A DNA stretch of 64,000 nucleotides from Verrucomicrobiales bacterium (GCA_028293125.1 JAQGPJ010000102.1:1-64000); one strand, 5' to 3'. Counted from the first letter of the stretch, positions 8,247-17,767 are shown. A program made the numbers and translations. The notes: generated by a model from the letters alone, not told the origin.

Positions 8247-11200
8247 AGTTGACACCGCTGAGGGTCTCCACGGGCAGGGTGGAGTCCGTCCAGGTGGAGA
8301 GGTTGGTGGACTGCTCCAGGACGTATCCCGTTCCGGGCCAGGATAGTGTGTACCAGACTCCGTTTTGCCGGAGGGCCAGCGACGGCACCTGAGGCGTGTA
8401 GCTGCCAAAGGACCGGATACGGAGCACTCCGTAGTTGGAGGCGTTTTGCTGGAAGAGGCCGTTTTCATCCACGGTTCCATTGCCGCTGTAGGTGCTGTTG
8501 GGCGGCGTGCCGACCCCGCTGTCATTCATGGTGCCAAAGCCCACCAGCACGCTGGCCGGCAGGTTTGCCATTTCCCGGGTGGATCCATCCTGCTCGTGCC
8601 AGTTCACCCCGTCGTAGGAGAAGAAGGAGCTGAAGGTCTGACCCTCGCGCTTCACCCGCAGCCACTTGGCCTCGGCGGGATCCGACTGTGGATCGATGGC
8701 GCCGGCGGCATCCAGCGCGCGCAGGGCCGGGAAATAGCCCAGCAGATCACCCACCTGAAAGTTGTTCGCGTAGGGAGTGCTGTTTCCGTAGCCGGCACCC
8801 GGATCCACGCGGTTCAGCTCGATAGAGGCGCGGTTGGGGTCGGAGGACTCGTAGTAGGTGATGTTCACGTAGGTCACCACCTTCGTCGTTTCGCCGATGT
8901 CGGTGTTGTCCGTGCGGTAGAGGGACGGGCGGACGCGGATGCCGGCATTGGCATAGCCTCCGGCAATGCCTCGTTTGTCATAGCGGTCCACCGCCACCGC
9001 GAAGTCGAAGTCGCCGGTGTATTCGCGGTAAAGGTAATGGATGTAGTCACCGGCATTCCATGCGTTGGAGCCGCCACCGATGATCTCCACCTCGGGATTG
9101 GCATCCGAGGAGACGGCGACGGACTGACCGATAGGGTAGGGATCATCGCCAAGGGTGGGCCGGTTGGCGGGATCCTGAATGTAGCCAATATCCGTGGCGG
9201 TCCAATCGGATCTGCGGCCGGAAGCGGTGGAGCCAGGGGCGACGGCGTTGCCCGCCAGATCGACCACCCCGCTGACGCTGACCGTGAAGGTGTCGGCGGT
9301 GAGCCCGGCGACATTCAGATAGACGGTGTTGCCGCCGATGCCCGTGCGCACACCGGTCACGTTGCCCTCACTGAGGGTGTAGTTTCCGAATGGCGCCGCG
9401 CTCAGGGAGTCCACGGGCTCGGAGAATTTCACCCCGATGATTTTTTTGTCGATGGTGCCCACGGAGAGCAGCTCCGGCGGCACGGTTTCCGTGGCAATGA
9501 CATCGCCATAGTCGGCGAACTGGGCGACCGCGAGGCTGGAGCCGTCCGCATTGTCAGGAGCGGCGAAGGTCCCGAACAGGATGGTTTCCGGGAACACCTG
9601 GTACTGCTCCCCGACCTGCGACCATGCGGTGCCGTTGGTGCTGACGTGGAAGGTGAAGGAGTTGCCCACCCGGCGCATGCGCAGCCACTGGTTGGGCAGA
9701 TTGTTGGCCACCCCGCTGTAGGCGCGGCTGAGGGATCTGCCGTAAACCTGCCCGAAGATTCCCCGGCCCGCCACCCGCACAAAGTTGTTGCCGTTGGCGG
9801 CGGAGTTTTCTTGGTTGATGACCGGGTTGGAGGCCGCAATCTCCAAGGTGGCGTCCGCGGGATTGAGCGACTGGCGGACAATCAGGCCCGCGCGGGCGTA
9901 TTTGTCCGTCGTCTCCGTGGCCGGCGGCACGGTCGTCAGATTCATCAGCCGCACCTTCTTGTCGAAATCGCCGGTGAGGGTCTCATACCGGTAGTACTGG
10001 GTGTCGCCGGTGGAGAGCTTGGTGTCCGCATTCACCGAGTCAAAGGCACCCAGACCACCCGCGCTGAGGGTGAAGGAGGTGGCGGCCTCCTCCAAAGTGC
10101 CCTCCATGGTGACAGTCTCCGGATTGCGTGAGGGAATCTCCACCGGATCGGCCCAGCGCACGTAATTGCCGGTCACCGTCAGGGTCGCGGTGGCGGTCTG
10201 ACCGGCACCGGAGATCGGATTTTTCCACCTGAGCTGGTAAACCCCGGCATCGGCGGGAGTCGCGCCCCGGATGACGAGGGTGGATTTCTTGGCGCCTTGG
10301 AAATACGGGGCTTTCGGCACCGGGCGTCCGTTGTGGTACCACTGGAACTCATTGGGGCTGCCGGTGACATTGGCGCTAAGCGTGGCATCCTCGCCTGCAA
10401 CCGCCGTTTGATTGGTGGGGCTGGAGACCAGGGTGGCGGGTGTGTTCTGGATGGTGAAGATGCCGAAGCCGCCGTTCTCCAAGGAGACGTAGGCCGTCGA
10501 TCTGTCCAGGTTGGCCGGAGCCGTCAGGTCCGGCACCACTTCCACCCACGCCTCCGTGGCTGAAAGATCGGGATCCAACTGTCCCGAGTAGTCGATCATG
10601 ACATCGCTCTCCATGAACGGCAGCTTGTAGGAGGAGTTGCCACTGGAAATGCTGCCATCCAGCCGGTGGATGGCCAGCCAGCCGTAGGTCTGGAAGCTCA
10701 CATCGTAGGCGGGGGAGGAGACGCAGACCAGGTAGTCGAGGGCATTGTTGGCATCGAGCGATATATTCCAGTTACCGTCGTAGTGCTCCACCCCATCGAT
10801 CGAATGGTCGATCGGCAGACCGTCCTTGCCCGCCGCCTCCCATACAAAAGCCGGCAATCCGCCGGCCGCGCCCTCATCCCCTTGGAACATGCGCACCCCA
10901 GGCTGCTGGTTATAGGCCGGGCTGGGCGATGGCTTGTCGGGATTGGAGGTGTAGCGGTTTGGGCGCGCCTCCCAGCCGGTGCCGGGATAGTGGTTGTGGT
11001 AGACCACCTGCAGATTCGGACGGTTGGCGTCGGTGCCGGGCGTGACGATGCGGCTGGAGGTGCCGCCCAGCGCAAAGGCGTTGCGCCGTCCCTCATCCCG
11101 GTCATTGACCCGCGCGATCGGCGTGAAGTTAAGTCCATTGGCGGTCGTGAACATCTGCGGATGCGAGGCAATGCGCCAAGTTCCTCCGCCGGCGTAAATC

Positions 11201-11988
11201 ACTGTATTATTGCCGGAGCCGGTGACCCGGATATTCCGCCAGCGGAACGACCGCCAGCTGCCGGCCTCGCCGCCACTGGCGCTGTTGCCGCTCAGGCCGT
11301 CGCCGATGCCATCCTCCGCGGTGATGGTCGTCCCATCAGCGTTCAGTCCGGGCACCGGCTCCTCCCAGGCGATGGTGGGCGTGGTTTCCCATCCGGTGCC
11401 GTCGGCCTTGGGCGCATAGCGGAGAATGAGGTGCTTGTAGCCGCTGTAGATCGCGCGCTTGGTGGGATCGGGGTTTTCATCCAGCGCGGGGCGCCAGAGC
11501 TGGTAAAGCTTGCTGAGCTGGTAGCCGGTGTGCGGTGCCATGACATCGTAGGGGATGGCGTCCGCCGGGCTCATGCTCTCCTTCCACGCCAGACCGATCG
11601 GGGCGGAGGTGGCGGCGTCCAGCCAGATCAGGGAGCGGTCCGGATACTGCGCGGCGGTTGCCAGATGGGCGGCATCCGCGGTCACCTCGTCGATGCCGTT
11701 CTCCATCACCGCGAGCAGGACTTTCTGCGCGTTGAAGGGAATCAGCCGGGCGAAATTCTGAATCCCCTCACGTCCCTCGCGGTAGGTGCCGCTGGGCTGG
11801 GCGATCACGGTGTCGGTTGGCGTGAGGAGGATCGGCAGCTTGTTGGCCGCCGTCACATTCACCAGCCCGTTGATCTGCTGAAGCCAGACCGGTGTGATTT
11901 CCTGGGCCCTGGCGGGACCGCTCAGGGAGAGTATCCCCGCGCCCGCCGCGAGGGCGGCAAGTGACTGTGTGGTTGTCGGTGATTTCAT
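8182..11988 (-). CDS. Giant secreted protein with Ig-like and LamG-like modules (1268 aa)
   Basis: Extracellular multidomain protein, probably binding or processing polymers at the cell surface; no enzymatic site is recognisable. Layout: signal peptide (residues 1-28, LAALAAGAGILSLSGPARA), an unassigned N-terminal region with many Trp and Asn (30-515), an immunoglobulin-like domain (about 520-605, PTNQTAVAGEDATLSANVTG, FQWYHNGRPV, DAGVYQLRW), a concanavalin/DUF1349-like sandwich (665-820, ARAGLIVRQS and WLRMRRVGNSFTFHVSTNG), an SbsA/Big-type Ig domain (835-915, VGTIDKKIIGVKFSEPV), a second DUF1349-like sandwich (970-1190) and a C-terminal segment with YVLEQSTNLSTW and MFFRLK. That tail is widespread on verrucomicrobial exported proteins. 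No PEP-CTERM anchor is present, so it is likely released or held by another route. Its 3' end is duplicated at 2141. Confidence 0.85.
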   Translation of the reverse strand: MKSPTTTQSLAALAAGAGILSLSGPARAQEITPVWLQQINGLVNVTAANKLPILLTPTDTVIAQPSGTYREGREGIQNFARLIPFNAQKVLLAVMENGIDEVTADAAHLATAAQYPDRSLIWLDAATSAPIGLAWKESMSPADAIPYDVMAPHTGYQLSKLYQLWRPALDENPDPTKRAIYSGYKHLILRYAPKADGTGWETTPTIAWEEPVPGLNADGTTITAEDGIGDGLSGNSASGGEAGSWRSFRWRNIRVTGSGNNTVIYAGGGTWRIASHPQMFTTANGLNFTPIARVNDRDEGRRNAFALGGTSSRIVTPGTDANRPNLQVVYHNHYPGTGWEARPNRYTSNPDKPSPSPAYNQQPGVRMFQGDEGAAGGLPAFVWEAAGKDGLPIDHSIDGVEHYDGNWNISLDANNALDYLVCVSSPAYDVSFQTYGWLAIHRLDGSISSGNSSYKLPFMESDVMIDYSGQLDPDLSATEAWVEVVPDLTAPANLDRSTAYVSLENGGFGIFTIQNTPATLVSSPTNQTAVAGEDATLSANVTGSPNEFQWYHNGRPVPKAPYFQGAKKSTLVIRGATPADAGVYQLRWKNPISGAGQTATATLTVTGNYVRWADPVEIPSRNPETVTMEGTLEEAATSFTLSAGGLGAFDSVNADTKLSTGDTQYYRYETLTGDFDKKVRLMNLTTVPPATETTDKYARAGLIVRQSLNPADATLEIAASNPVINQENSAANGNNFVRVAGRGIFGQVYGRSLSRAYSGVANNLPNQWLRMRRVGNSFTFHVSTNGTAWSQVGEQYQVFPETILFGTFAAPDNADGSSLAVAQFADYGDVIATETVPPELLSVGTIDKKIIGVKFSEPVDSLSAAPFGNYTLSEGNVTGVRTGIGGNTVYLNVAGLTADTFTVSVSGVVDLAGNAVAPGSTASGRRSDWTATDIGYIQDPANRPTLGDDPYPIGQSVAVSSDANPEVEIIGGGSNAWNAGDYIHYLYREYTGDFDFAVAVDRYDKRGIAGGYANAGIRVRPSLYRTDNTDIGETTKVVTYVNITYYESSDPNRASIELNRVDPGAGYGNSTPYANNFQVGDLLGYFPALRALDAAGAIDPQSDPAEAKWLRVKREGQTFSSFFSYDGVNWHEQDGSTREMANLPASVLVGFGTMNDSGVGTPPNSTYSGNGTVDENGLFQQNASNYGVLRIRSFGSYTPQVPSLALRQNGVWYTLSWPGTGYVLEQSTNLSTWTDSTLPVETLSGVNSASISATAPKMFFRLKTKQAG

Positions 11989-12750
11989 ATGGTTTTCGAT
12001 GTGGGAAAACCGGGCGAACCCGGAAATGGTGACAATCCATGGGACACTGCCATGACCTCCAGGCCTCCTGCCTGCCGTTGGTGCCTTTCAGGGAGCCGCC
12101 ACCGGTTTCCGCCCCTTACCCCGCCGCCGTCCGCGGCACCCCCGCAGTCAGGGGATATTGTCAGTCGGGAATCGGAAAAACGGCTCATGCGATTTTTACT
12201 AAAAATGATTATTCAAAAATATTGCAATGTTTTTTTAAGAAATTTACATTTTGTCACCCAGACCTTGAATAACAAAAATTTCCATTTTCGGGAAATAACC
12301 TGTGGTGGAAAAAGCAGGAGGTTTTCCAGACGCTGTTCACCTGGCTCATTACTTTTGGCGGAGGCGGTGACACGGCCTTATTCCGGAGCCGCCAAGCTCG
12401 ACGGCGTTCGTAAAACCCCGTTCAGCTCCCTTTCCAAGGAGTGCAGGAAGCCGGTGTTTCCGATGGATGGTTGATTGAATCCCTGATCCTCCGGACAGAA
12501 ATCATGGCAATCCAGGCAAACAGCCTTCACGGGCAACCAGTCCGGACAGCCTGTCCGGAACTTCCTTTGGTCATTACTGTCGGGGAGAATGTAAATTGAC
12601 CGGAGCTTCGTTTCTCGGTCGGATGACCCAAGTTCCAAGCGCCCTGGAAACAGATACTTAAATGATATCCGTAAATATAAAGAAGGCGGAAATTACAAAA
12701 TCCATACAATGACCTCCAATTAAAACCTGATTTAACTGCCTGAATCCGTA
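11989..12750. other. Intergenic region upstream of the giant gene
   Basis: 762 bases without a supported gene. The stretch 12190-12300 is AT-rich and could hold the leftward promoter of the giant gene. A 19-base palindrome lies at 12541-12559 (separate entry). Short frames on both strands carry no recognisable motif. Confidence 0.5.
12541..12559. promoter_or_regulatory. 19-base operator-like palindrome
   Basis: TCCGGACAG C CTGTCCGGA: perfect 9-base arms around one base, in noncoding DNA. No T-tract follows on either strand, so a repressor-type binding site is as likely as a terminator. The nearest downstream start (giant gene) is about 550 bases away, which makes its target uncertain. Confidence 0.35.
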
Positions 12751-12936
12751 TTATTCAGCAAGTCCACGGGCGGAGGCGAAGATCTCCCCGTCGTCGCTTT
12801 CAAAGGAAATGATCATGGGACGGCAGCAGACTTCGCAGTCGTAGTCCCACTCGCAGGGCATCTCGTGGACCGCGGGCGGCATCACTTCGAACTCCTCAAA
12901 GCAGGCGGGGCAGGTGACGGGAACAGGATCGGACAT
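12751..12936 (-). CDS. CPXCG-motif cysteine-rich small protein
   Basis: 61-residue cytoplasmic protein of the Cys-rich CPXCG family. The N-terminal pair CPACFEEFEV and the downstream DCEVCCRPMIISFE are the two metal-binding knuckles; the family consensus CPYCG is here CPAC. The C-terminus is acidic (DDGEIFASARG). Function of the family is unknown; a single bound zinc is expected. It stands alone, divergent from the amidase gene. The stop codon is inside a small inverted repeat (CTGAAT/ATTCAG). Confidence 0.85.
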   Translation of the reverse strand: MSDPVPVTCPACFEEFEVMPPAVHEMPCEWDYDCEVCCRPMIISFESDDGEIFASARGLAE

Positions 12937-13136
12937 GGGGTGGGGCGTGGACCGCAGGGTTGGAGGGATGACTATACCGCACTCTCACAAGCATGGGCAT
13001 TTTTTCCCGCCATCCATCGCTCCCTCTTTCCCTTCTTCCTCCATCGTGGGAAATGGGCTGCGCTTCCGCCCGCACGGTGTTGCTCTTCACCGAAATGAAA
13101 GACGGCGCACTGGTTTTGGCGGGTTATGATGATGGC

Positions 13137-13919
13137 GTGACCCTGTTCTCCCGTCTCCGGTTCCTCCGGTGTTTTCTCCCAGCCTGCGGCAGCCTTCTGC
13201 CGGCCTCCCGCCTGATGGCGAAGGAGGTGTTTCAAGGCCGGACCATTGTCATCGATCCCGGCCACGGCGGCACCACCGACACTGGCAGTGACAAGGACAG
13301 AAACAGAAGCTCCAGCAACAACGCGACCTCGGCCACTCTGGGCATCAAAGAGAAGGATGTGACCTTGGAGCTGTCACTGCTCATCGCGGAGCGCATCGCC
13401 GCCAGTCCGGAGGCCCAAAGCGGCAAAGTGCGCGCCGTGCTCACCCGCTCCACGGATGTGAATCTGAATTTCACTGAACGGGCGGCCACCGTCGCCGAAG
13501 CCGGAGCCGTGTGTTTCGTCTCCATCCATTTCAACAGCCACCGCAGCCAGCGGGCCAGCGGCCCCCGGGCGGTCATCCAGCAGGCTGCCAAAAATCCCCA
13601 TTACAAAGCCGATCACACTTTCGCCTTGGCGCTGGCCAAAGCGGTGGAGAAGGCCTCAAAAACCTTTCATCCGAAAACACCCGCCGCCTTCGTGCATGAC
13701 GATCATGAACTGCACAAAGGCCGGGGCTCCTACCTGTTCTATCAGTTCAACGCGGATGAAAAAACGGGAAGGATTCCCGCCTGCCATCTGGAGGTGGAGT
13801 TTCTGGACAACATGGAGCTGGAGAGGCCGTTTTTCGCGGACCGGAAAAAGGAGGTTTTTCCCGCGTGGGCCGGGGCCATCGCGGCGGAGCTGATCCGGCA
13901 GGCGCAGGCTGCGCCGTAA
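13137..13919 (+). CDS. N-acetylmuramoyl-L-alanine amidase (Amidase_3)
   Basis: Zinc hydrolase that cuts the amide bond between N-acetylmuramic acid and L-Ala of peptidoglycan, acting outside the cytoplasmic membrane in cell separation or turnover. Zinc-ligand blocks are in order VIDPGHGG (His), GIKEKDVTLE (Glu) and SIHFNS (His), with the catalytic-type Glu in CHLEVEFLDN near the end. The frame is open further upstream, but the GTG at 13137 opens a good signal peptide (TLFSRLRFLRCFLPACGSLLPASRLMA), so I start there, giving about 260 residues; an ATG at 13096 is an alternative. An insert rich in Ser/Asn (DKDRNRSSSNN) follows the first motif. Monocistronic. Confidence 0.85.
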   Translation: MTLFSRLRFLRCFLPACGSLLPASRLMAKEVFQGRTIVIDPGHGGTTDTGSDKDRNRSSSNNATSATLGIKEKDVTLELSLLIAERIAASPEAQSGKVRAVLTRSTDVNLNFTERAATVAEAGAVCFVSIHFNSHRSQRASGPRAVIQQAAKNPHYKADHTFALALAKAVEKASKTFHPKTPAAFVHDDHELHKGRGSYLFYQFNADEKTGRIPACHLEVEFLDNMELERPFFADRKKEVFPAWAGAIAAELIRQAQAAP

Positions 13920-14025
13920 GCGGCTCGAGCCTTTCTCCTGCCACCCTACCCGCCCGCCGCGCCCCGCACGGTGGGAAGGAAGGGGAAGGAAAGGATGACA
14001 GGGAAACCGCTGATCAACAGCCTGT

Positions 14026-14310
14026 TCAGCGACGGGAGGAAACCGTGGCTTTTTTGCCCTGAAGCCACTCCACCTGATCGATGGCCACCACATGCCACGG
14101 ATGCTTTTTCTCCAGCGAACGGATCACGGCGGCGTCTGAGGCCTCGGTCAGGTGCAGCACGGCATAGCGGGTGTGGCGGTCCTGAAGGTAGCGGCCGGCG
14201 GTGGGTTCATCCGTGAACCCTTCGGAAGCCAGTTGCAGAGGCGTGCTGCTCCCAGGTGCTTCGTTGCGCTCCATCACCCGGTAGTACACTTTCACTTGAT
14301 GCGAATTCAT
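14026..14310 (-). CDS. Small uncharacterised protein (94 aa)
   Basis: Soluble, no signal or membrane segment. The order of segments (YYRVMERNE, GFTDEPTAGRYLQDRH, YAVLHLTEASDAAVIRSLE) suggests a small alpha/beta fold with charged helices. I do not recognise the family. It converges on the amidase gene and starts at an ATG at 14310 without a visible Shine-Dalgarno site. Confidence 0.6.
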   Translation of the reverse strand: MNSHQVKVYYRVMERNEAPGSSTPLQLASEGFTDEPTAGRYLQDRHTRYAVLHLTEASDAAVIRSLEKKHPWHVVAIDQVEWLQGKKATVSSRR

Positions 14311-14501
14311 GGCAGCATAGGGGGAAGATGTCTCATCTCCCGTTCATCCTAAACCGGGTTTGCCCCGCCGTCACCTCTTTAGGCGTGTCTTTTCTGTCAC
14401 TTCCGGCGGGATTAAGAGGGAAACCGGGCTGCTGCTGGTGGTGGCGGCAGCCCTGACAGCAACATCTTCTCCAAATCAACGCCCACTGATGCATATCAGC
14501 C

Positions 14502-14541
14502 AAAAATAAAAAGCCGGGCACGCCCATGAAGGCGGCCCGGC
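14502..14541 (-). terminator. Rho-independent terminator of the TRASH/YHS-like gene
   Basis: Stem gccgggc-a-cgcc against ggcg-gcccggc (11 pairs, one bulge) followed on the minus strand by TTTTTATTTTT; 30 bases past the stop at 14571. Confidence 0.85.
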
Positions 14542-14570
14542 AGGAAAAGGAAACGGACAGTGCCGGCTGT

Positions 14571-14864
14571 TTATTTTTTAGGCAGCTTCTTCAGGTAGGT
14601 GGCGGGATCCTTCTCAAACTTCGGTTTGCAGCCCTTGCAGCAGATTTTGATCTCCTGCCCGTCGTGGGTGAAGCTGACCGGCTTGCCCATGCTCCCGAGC
14701 TCCTCATCGGAGACAATACAGGTTTTGAGCGGGTAGGGTTTCACCTTCGGGGCCGCGGCCGGCGGTACCGCGGGCTTGGGTTCGGGCTTATCCGCGGCGT
14801 GGATGAGGGAGACGGCGGAGAAGGACAGCACGGCGGCGAGGCCGGCGAGGAGGCAGAGTTTCAT
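14571..14864 (-). CDS. Secreted YHS/TRASH-like metal-binding protein (97 aa)
   Basis: Small exported protein. The ATG at 14864 opens a signal peptide (LCLLAGLAAVLSFSAVSLIHA), then a Pro/Lys linker, then the core YPLKTCIVSDEELGSMGKPV and IKICCKGCKPKFEKDP. The Cys-Val-Ser pattern with CCKGC and a following Lys/Phe helix is that of YHS/TRASH-type heavy-metal-binding domains often seen as short periplasmic proteins in Verrucomicrobiota and Planctomycetota. Likely copper or another soft metal, by family; not shown here. Divergent from an MFS exporter gene. Confidence 0.7.
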   Translation of the reverse strand: MKLCLLAGLAAVLSFSAVSLIHAADKPEPKPAVPPAAAPKVKPYPLKTCIVSDEELGSMGKPVSFTHDGQEIKICCKGCKPKFEKDPATYLKKLPKK

Positions 14865-15215
14865 GAATGGGTGAGTGCGTGATGCGGGAAAACAGATTCT
14901 TCGGCGGTCCTTGCTTTTCAAGAGCCTTGCCGCGCAGACAATAACGCGCCCCCACGAGGAAGGTTTGCGTGAAAAACAGTGCGGAATCCGGTGGGCAGGG
15001 CCGTCCGGAAGCGGAAAGGCTCCGTTCCCAAAGGAGGGGGCACCGCGGAAAAGGACTGCCCTTCCGCCGCTCCCCGTGAAATCCCTCAATGCAAAACCAT
15101 GGAACCCAGCGGTCCCTTCCAGCCCTCACGGACCCCGTCCACACCGCCGGACCGGACAGCGGCGGCGGGTCCATCCCCGCCGGCGAAGGGAAACACGGAA
15201 ATCCAGAAACCCACG

Positions 15216-16904
15216 ATGCCCATCGGACCCGTCCCCGGACCTGACGCCGCTGCCGACACGGCCAAGGCATCCGCCGCGGAATCCACCTCCACCTTCGCCG
15301 CCCTGCGGGATCCAAAATTCCGCTGGCTCTGGGCCGCGAATGTCATCTCGGGCATCGGCTCCATGATGCATGCCACGGCGGCGGCGTGGATTCTGGTGAA
15401 TGAGGCCGGAGCTGCCACCTTGGTTACTTTGCTGCAGACCATGGTCAGCCTGCCGATATTCCTTTTCGCCCTGCCTGCCGGGGCCTTGGCGGACATGCTG
15501 GACAAACGCCGGGTGGTGCTGGGATCACAGCTGGCGGGATTTTTCACGGCGGCTGTCCTGACAGGCCTGGCCTTGGCTGGAATGGCGAATGCCACGGTGC
15601 TGCTGATCTCTGCGTTTGCGCTGGGGATGGCGGCGGCCTTCGGATTTCCGGCGTGGCAGGCCATGCTGCCGGAGCTGGTGGGCAAGTCCCGGTGGCCCAG
15701 CGCCATTACTCTGGGAAGCATCTCCATCAATCTCGCGCGCTCGCTCGGCCCTGTGGCCGGGGGGCTGCTGATCGGACTGGCCCCGCCGGCGGTGGTGTTC
15801 GGGATCAATGCGGTGTCGTTTCTCGCGGTGGTGACCGCCGTGGCCACGCTGCGGTCCGGAAAGCGGGAGCCGGCAGGGGATGCCGAGCCCTTTTTGTCCT
15901 CCATGGCCGCCGCCGTGCGGCACATCCGGTATTCCCCGGTCATCCGCCGCGTGCTGGGCGGGCAGGCGCTTTACATTTTCATGGCCGTGGCTCCGGCGGC
16001 CCTGCTGCCGCTGATCGCGCGGCATTTAAAATTGGAGGGGGCCGCCTTCGGGGCTCTGACTGGCGTGTACGGCATGGGCGGCATCCTCACGGCCTTCGTG
16101 GCGCTGCCGGTGATGCGCCGGAGGTGGCCGGTGGACCGGATTTTCCAAGTTTCGGGACTGGGAGGACTGCTGGCAGCGGGTGGGCTGGCCATCGTGGACT
16201 CCCTGTCGGGGGTGGTGCCGCTGCTGTTTCTGGCGGGCGGGGCTTGGATGGCCTCCATGTCCCAATTCACCATTGTAGGGCAGGCCTCCTTCCCCCACTG
16301 GGTGCGGGCGCGGGCCTCGGCGGTGCAGCTGATGGTGACCCAAGGCGCGTTCGCCCTGGGGGCGGTGGTGTGGGGGCAGCTGACCCAGCACGGATCGCTG
16401 CACCTGGCGCTGGGGGTGGCGGCGGGCGGGCTGGGGATTTCCGTTCTGACGGGCTGGCGCTGGCCGATGCAGAAACTGCTGCCAAGGGACCTTACGCCCC
16501 ATGAGCACCGGCCGCGCCACGGGGGATTTTTCCGCGAACCGCAGCCGGACGAAGGACCGGTGCTGGTGGAGGTCGCTTACCGGATCGATCCCGCGGACGA
16601 GCCCGCCTTTTTCCAAGCCATGCGGGAGCTGCGCGGCGTGCGGCTGCGGGATGGAGCCTTCCGCTGGGGCTTGTACCACGATCTTGTGCGGCCCGGCATT
16701 CTCCATGAGGTGTTTCTGGTGGAGGACTGGAGCACCCATATGCGGCAGCATGCCCGCTACACGGTGGAAAGCTGGCGCATCGAGCAGGCCGCGCGGCAGT
16801 TTCACAAGGGACCGGAGCCGCCGGCGGTCACGCACTGCCTGAGGGTGAATCTGCGGGGGGCCTCCGATGGGATCAGACCTCCGGAGGATGGCACGGACCG
16901 GTAG
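15216..16904 (+). CDS. MFS exporter, MFS_3 (EntS-like) family
   Basis: Inner-membrane proton-driven transporter of the MFS_3 family, typified by the enterobactin exporter EntS. Twelve hydrophobic helices start at FRWLWAANVISGIGSMMHAT; the helix 2-3 loop ALADMLDKRRVVLGSQ matches the family G-x3-D-x-x-x-R-R signature. As in other MFS_3 members there is a C-terminal cytoplasmic domain after the last helix (from VLVEVAYRIDPADE to ESWRIEQAARQF) that looks like a ferredoxin-like ABM fold. I chose the ATG at 15216, just before the conserved FAALRDPKFRWLW; ATG 15099 in the same frame is possible. Substrate unknown; divergent from the small metal-binding protein gene. Confidence 0.8.
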   Translation: MPIGPVPGPDAAADTAKASAAESTSTFAALRDPKFRWLWAANVISGIGSMMHATAAAWILVNEAGAATLVTLLQTMVSLPIFLFALPAGALADMLDKRRVVLGSQLAGFFTAAVLTGLALAGMANATVLLISAFALGMAAAFGFPAWQAMLPELVGKSRWPSAITLGSISINLARSLGPVAGGLLIGLAPPAVVFGINAVSFLAVVTAVATLRSGKREPAGDAEPFLSSMAAAVRHIRYSPVIRRVLGGQALYIFMAVAPAALLPLIARHLKLEGAAFGALTGVYGMGGILTAFVALPVMRRRWPVDRIFQVSGLGGLLAAGGLAIVDSLSGVVPLLFLAGGAWMASMSQFTIVGQASFPHWVRARASAVQLMVTQGAFALGAVVWGQLTQHGSLHLALGVAAGGLGISVLTGWRWPMQKLLPRDLTPHEHRPRHGGFFREPQPDEGPVLVEVAYRIDPADEPAFFQAMRELRGVRLRDGAFRWGLYHDLVRPGILHEVFLVEDWSTHMRQHARYTVESWRIEQAARQFHKGPEPPAVTHCLRVNLRGASDGIRPPEDGTDR

Positions 16905-17000
16905 GCGGGGAGGGCGGAGGCAGGACCGCTGCAGTCCATCGGTCGGTCGAACGCGCGCATCCCGGTTGTGCCGGACACCGGGACGGGCTTTTTTGTTTGG

Positions 17001-17681
17001 ATGAATCTGTCTGTGGACGAGGTGATGGAAACCTGGCCGGCGCTGCTCCCGATGCCAAGAGTGGCGCATGGCATGGTGAGGCGGGTGCCAGGAATCAGCC
17101 TGAGTCTGGACAAAGCGGAGGTGCTGGCCCGCCTGCAGCCCTGGCATGACGCCGCGCGGCAGGCATTGGGCTTTCCTCCGGACCGGCTTTTTACGGCGGA
17201 GCAGGTGCATGGCGGGGAAACCGCCAGGATCACCTCCGGCTCCCCCCGTTGGACACCGGGCGTGGACGGACTGATGACCGATGAGCCCGGCCTGCTGCTG
17301 GGCATTCACACGGCGGACTGCGCTCCGGTTTTTATTGTGGACCCGGTGCGGAAAGCCATCGCCCTGCTGCACAGTGGCCGCAAAAGCACGGAGGCTGGCA
17401 TTACTCCGCACACCATCCGGCTGATGGTGGATGCCTACGGATCGCGGCCTGAGGATCTGGTGGTGCAGATCGCGCCCTGCATCCGCCCGCCCCTCTTTGA
17501 AACCGACATCGCGGCCACGATCCGGCGGGATGCCCTTCAGGCCGGAGTGCCCGCCGCGCAGGTCCATGACTGCGGCACCTGCACCGGCTCCCGGGTGGAC
17601 CGCTATTATTCCTACCGCGTGGAGAAAGGGAGAACCGGCCGCCTGCTGTCGCTGTTGGGCATGCGGCCTGAGGCTGTGTGA
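17001..17681 (+). CDS. pgeF: PgeF/YfiH-type laccase-domain protein
   Basis: Multicopper-polyphenol-oxidase-fold protein (YfiH), known in E. coli to edit wrong residues in peptidoglycan precursors and elsewhere to act as purine nucleoside phosphorylase. Conserved blocks: FTAEQVHGGET, LLLGIHTADCAPVFIVDP, AIALLHSGRKSTE (family usually AHAGWRG or HSGRKGT) and DCGTCTGSRVDRYYSYRVEKGRTGR, supplying the His/Cys/His zinc site. ATG 17001 gives 226 residues, close to the family length; ATG 16968 is in frame upstream. Follows the exporter gene by 96 bases and precedes the dksA-like gene. Confidence 0.85.
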   Translation: MNLSVDEVMETWPALLPMPRVAHGMVRRVPGISLSLDKAEVLARLQPWHDAARQALGFPPDRLFTAEQVHGGETARITSGSPRWTPGVDGLMTDEPGLLLGIHTADCAPVFIVDPVRKAIALLHSGRKSTEAGITPHTIRLMVDAYGSRPEDLVVQIAPCIRPPLFETDIAATIRRDALQAGVPAAQVHDCGTCTGSRVDRYYSYRVEKGRTGRLLSLLGMRPEAV

Positions 17682-17767
17682 AAATACGCCTTTCCGCCTT
17701 CCCATCCGCCGGGTGGAAATCATTTTCCGGCGGACCGGGAGGAGGATTTCTGAAAAGTGATTTCTGG

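Noticed and set aside
8365-10131. 588-codon plus-strand reading frame inside the giant gene
   Set aside because: Shadow of the high-GC minus-strand gene; the translation is rich in His/Arg/Gly and lacks any motif, while the minus strand has a signal peptide and domains.
16026-17723. 565-codon minus-strand frame opposite the MFS exporter and pgeF
   Set aside because: Spans two real plus-strand genes and has shadow-type His/Arg/Gln-rich composition.
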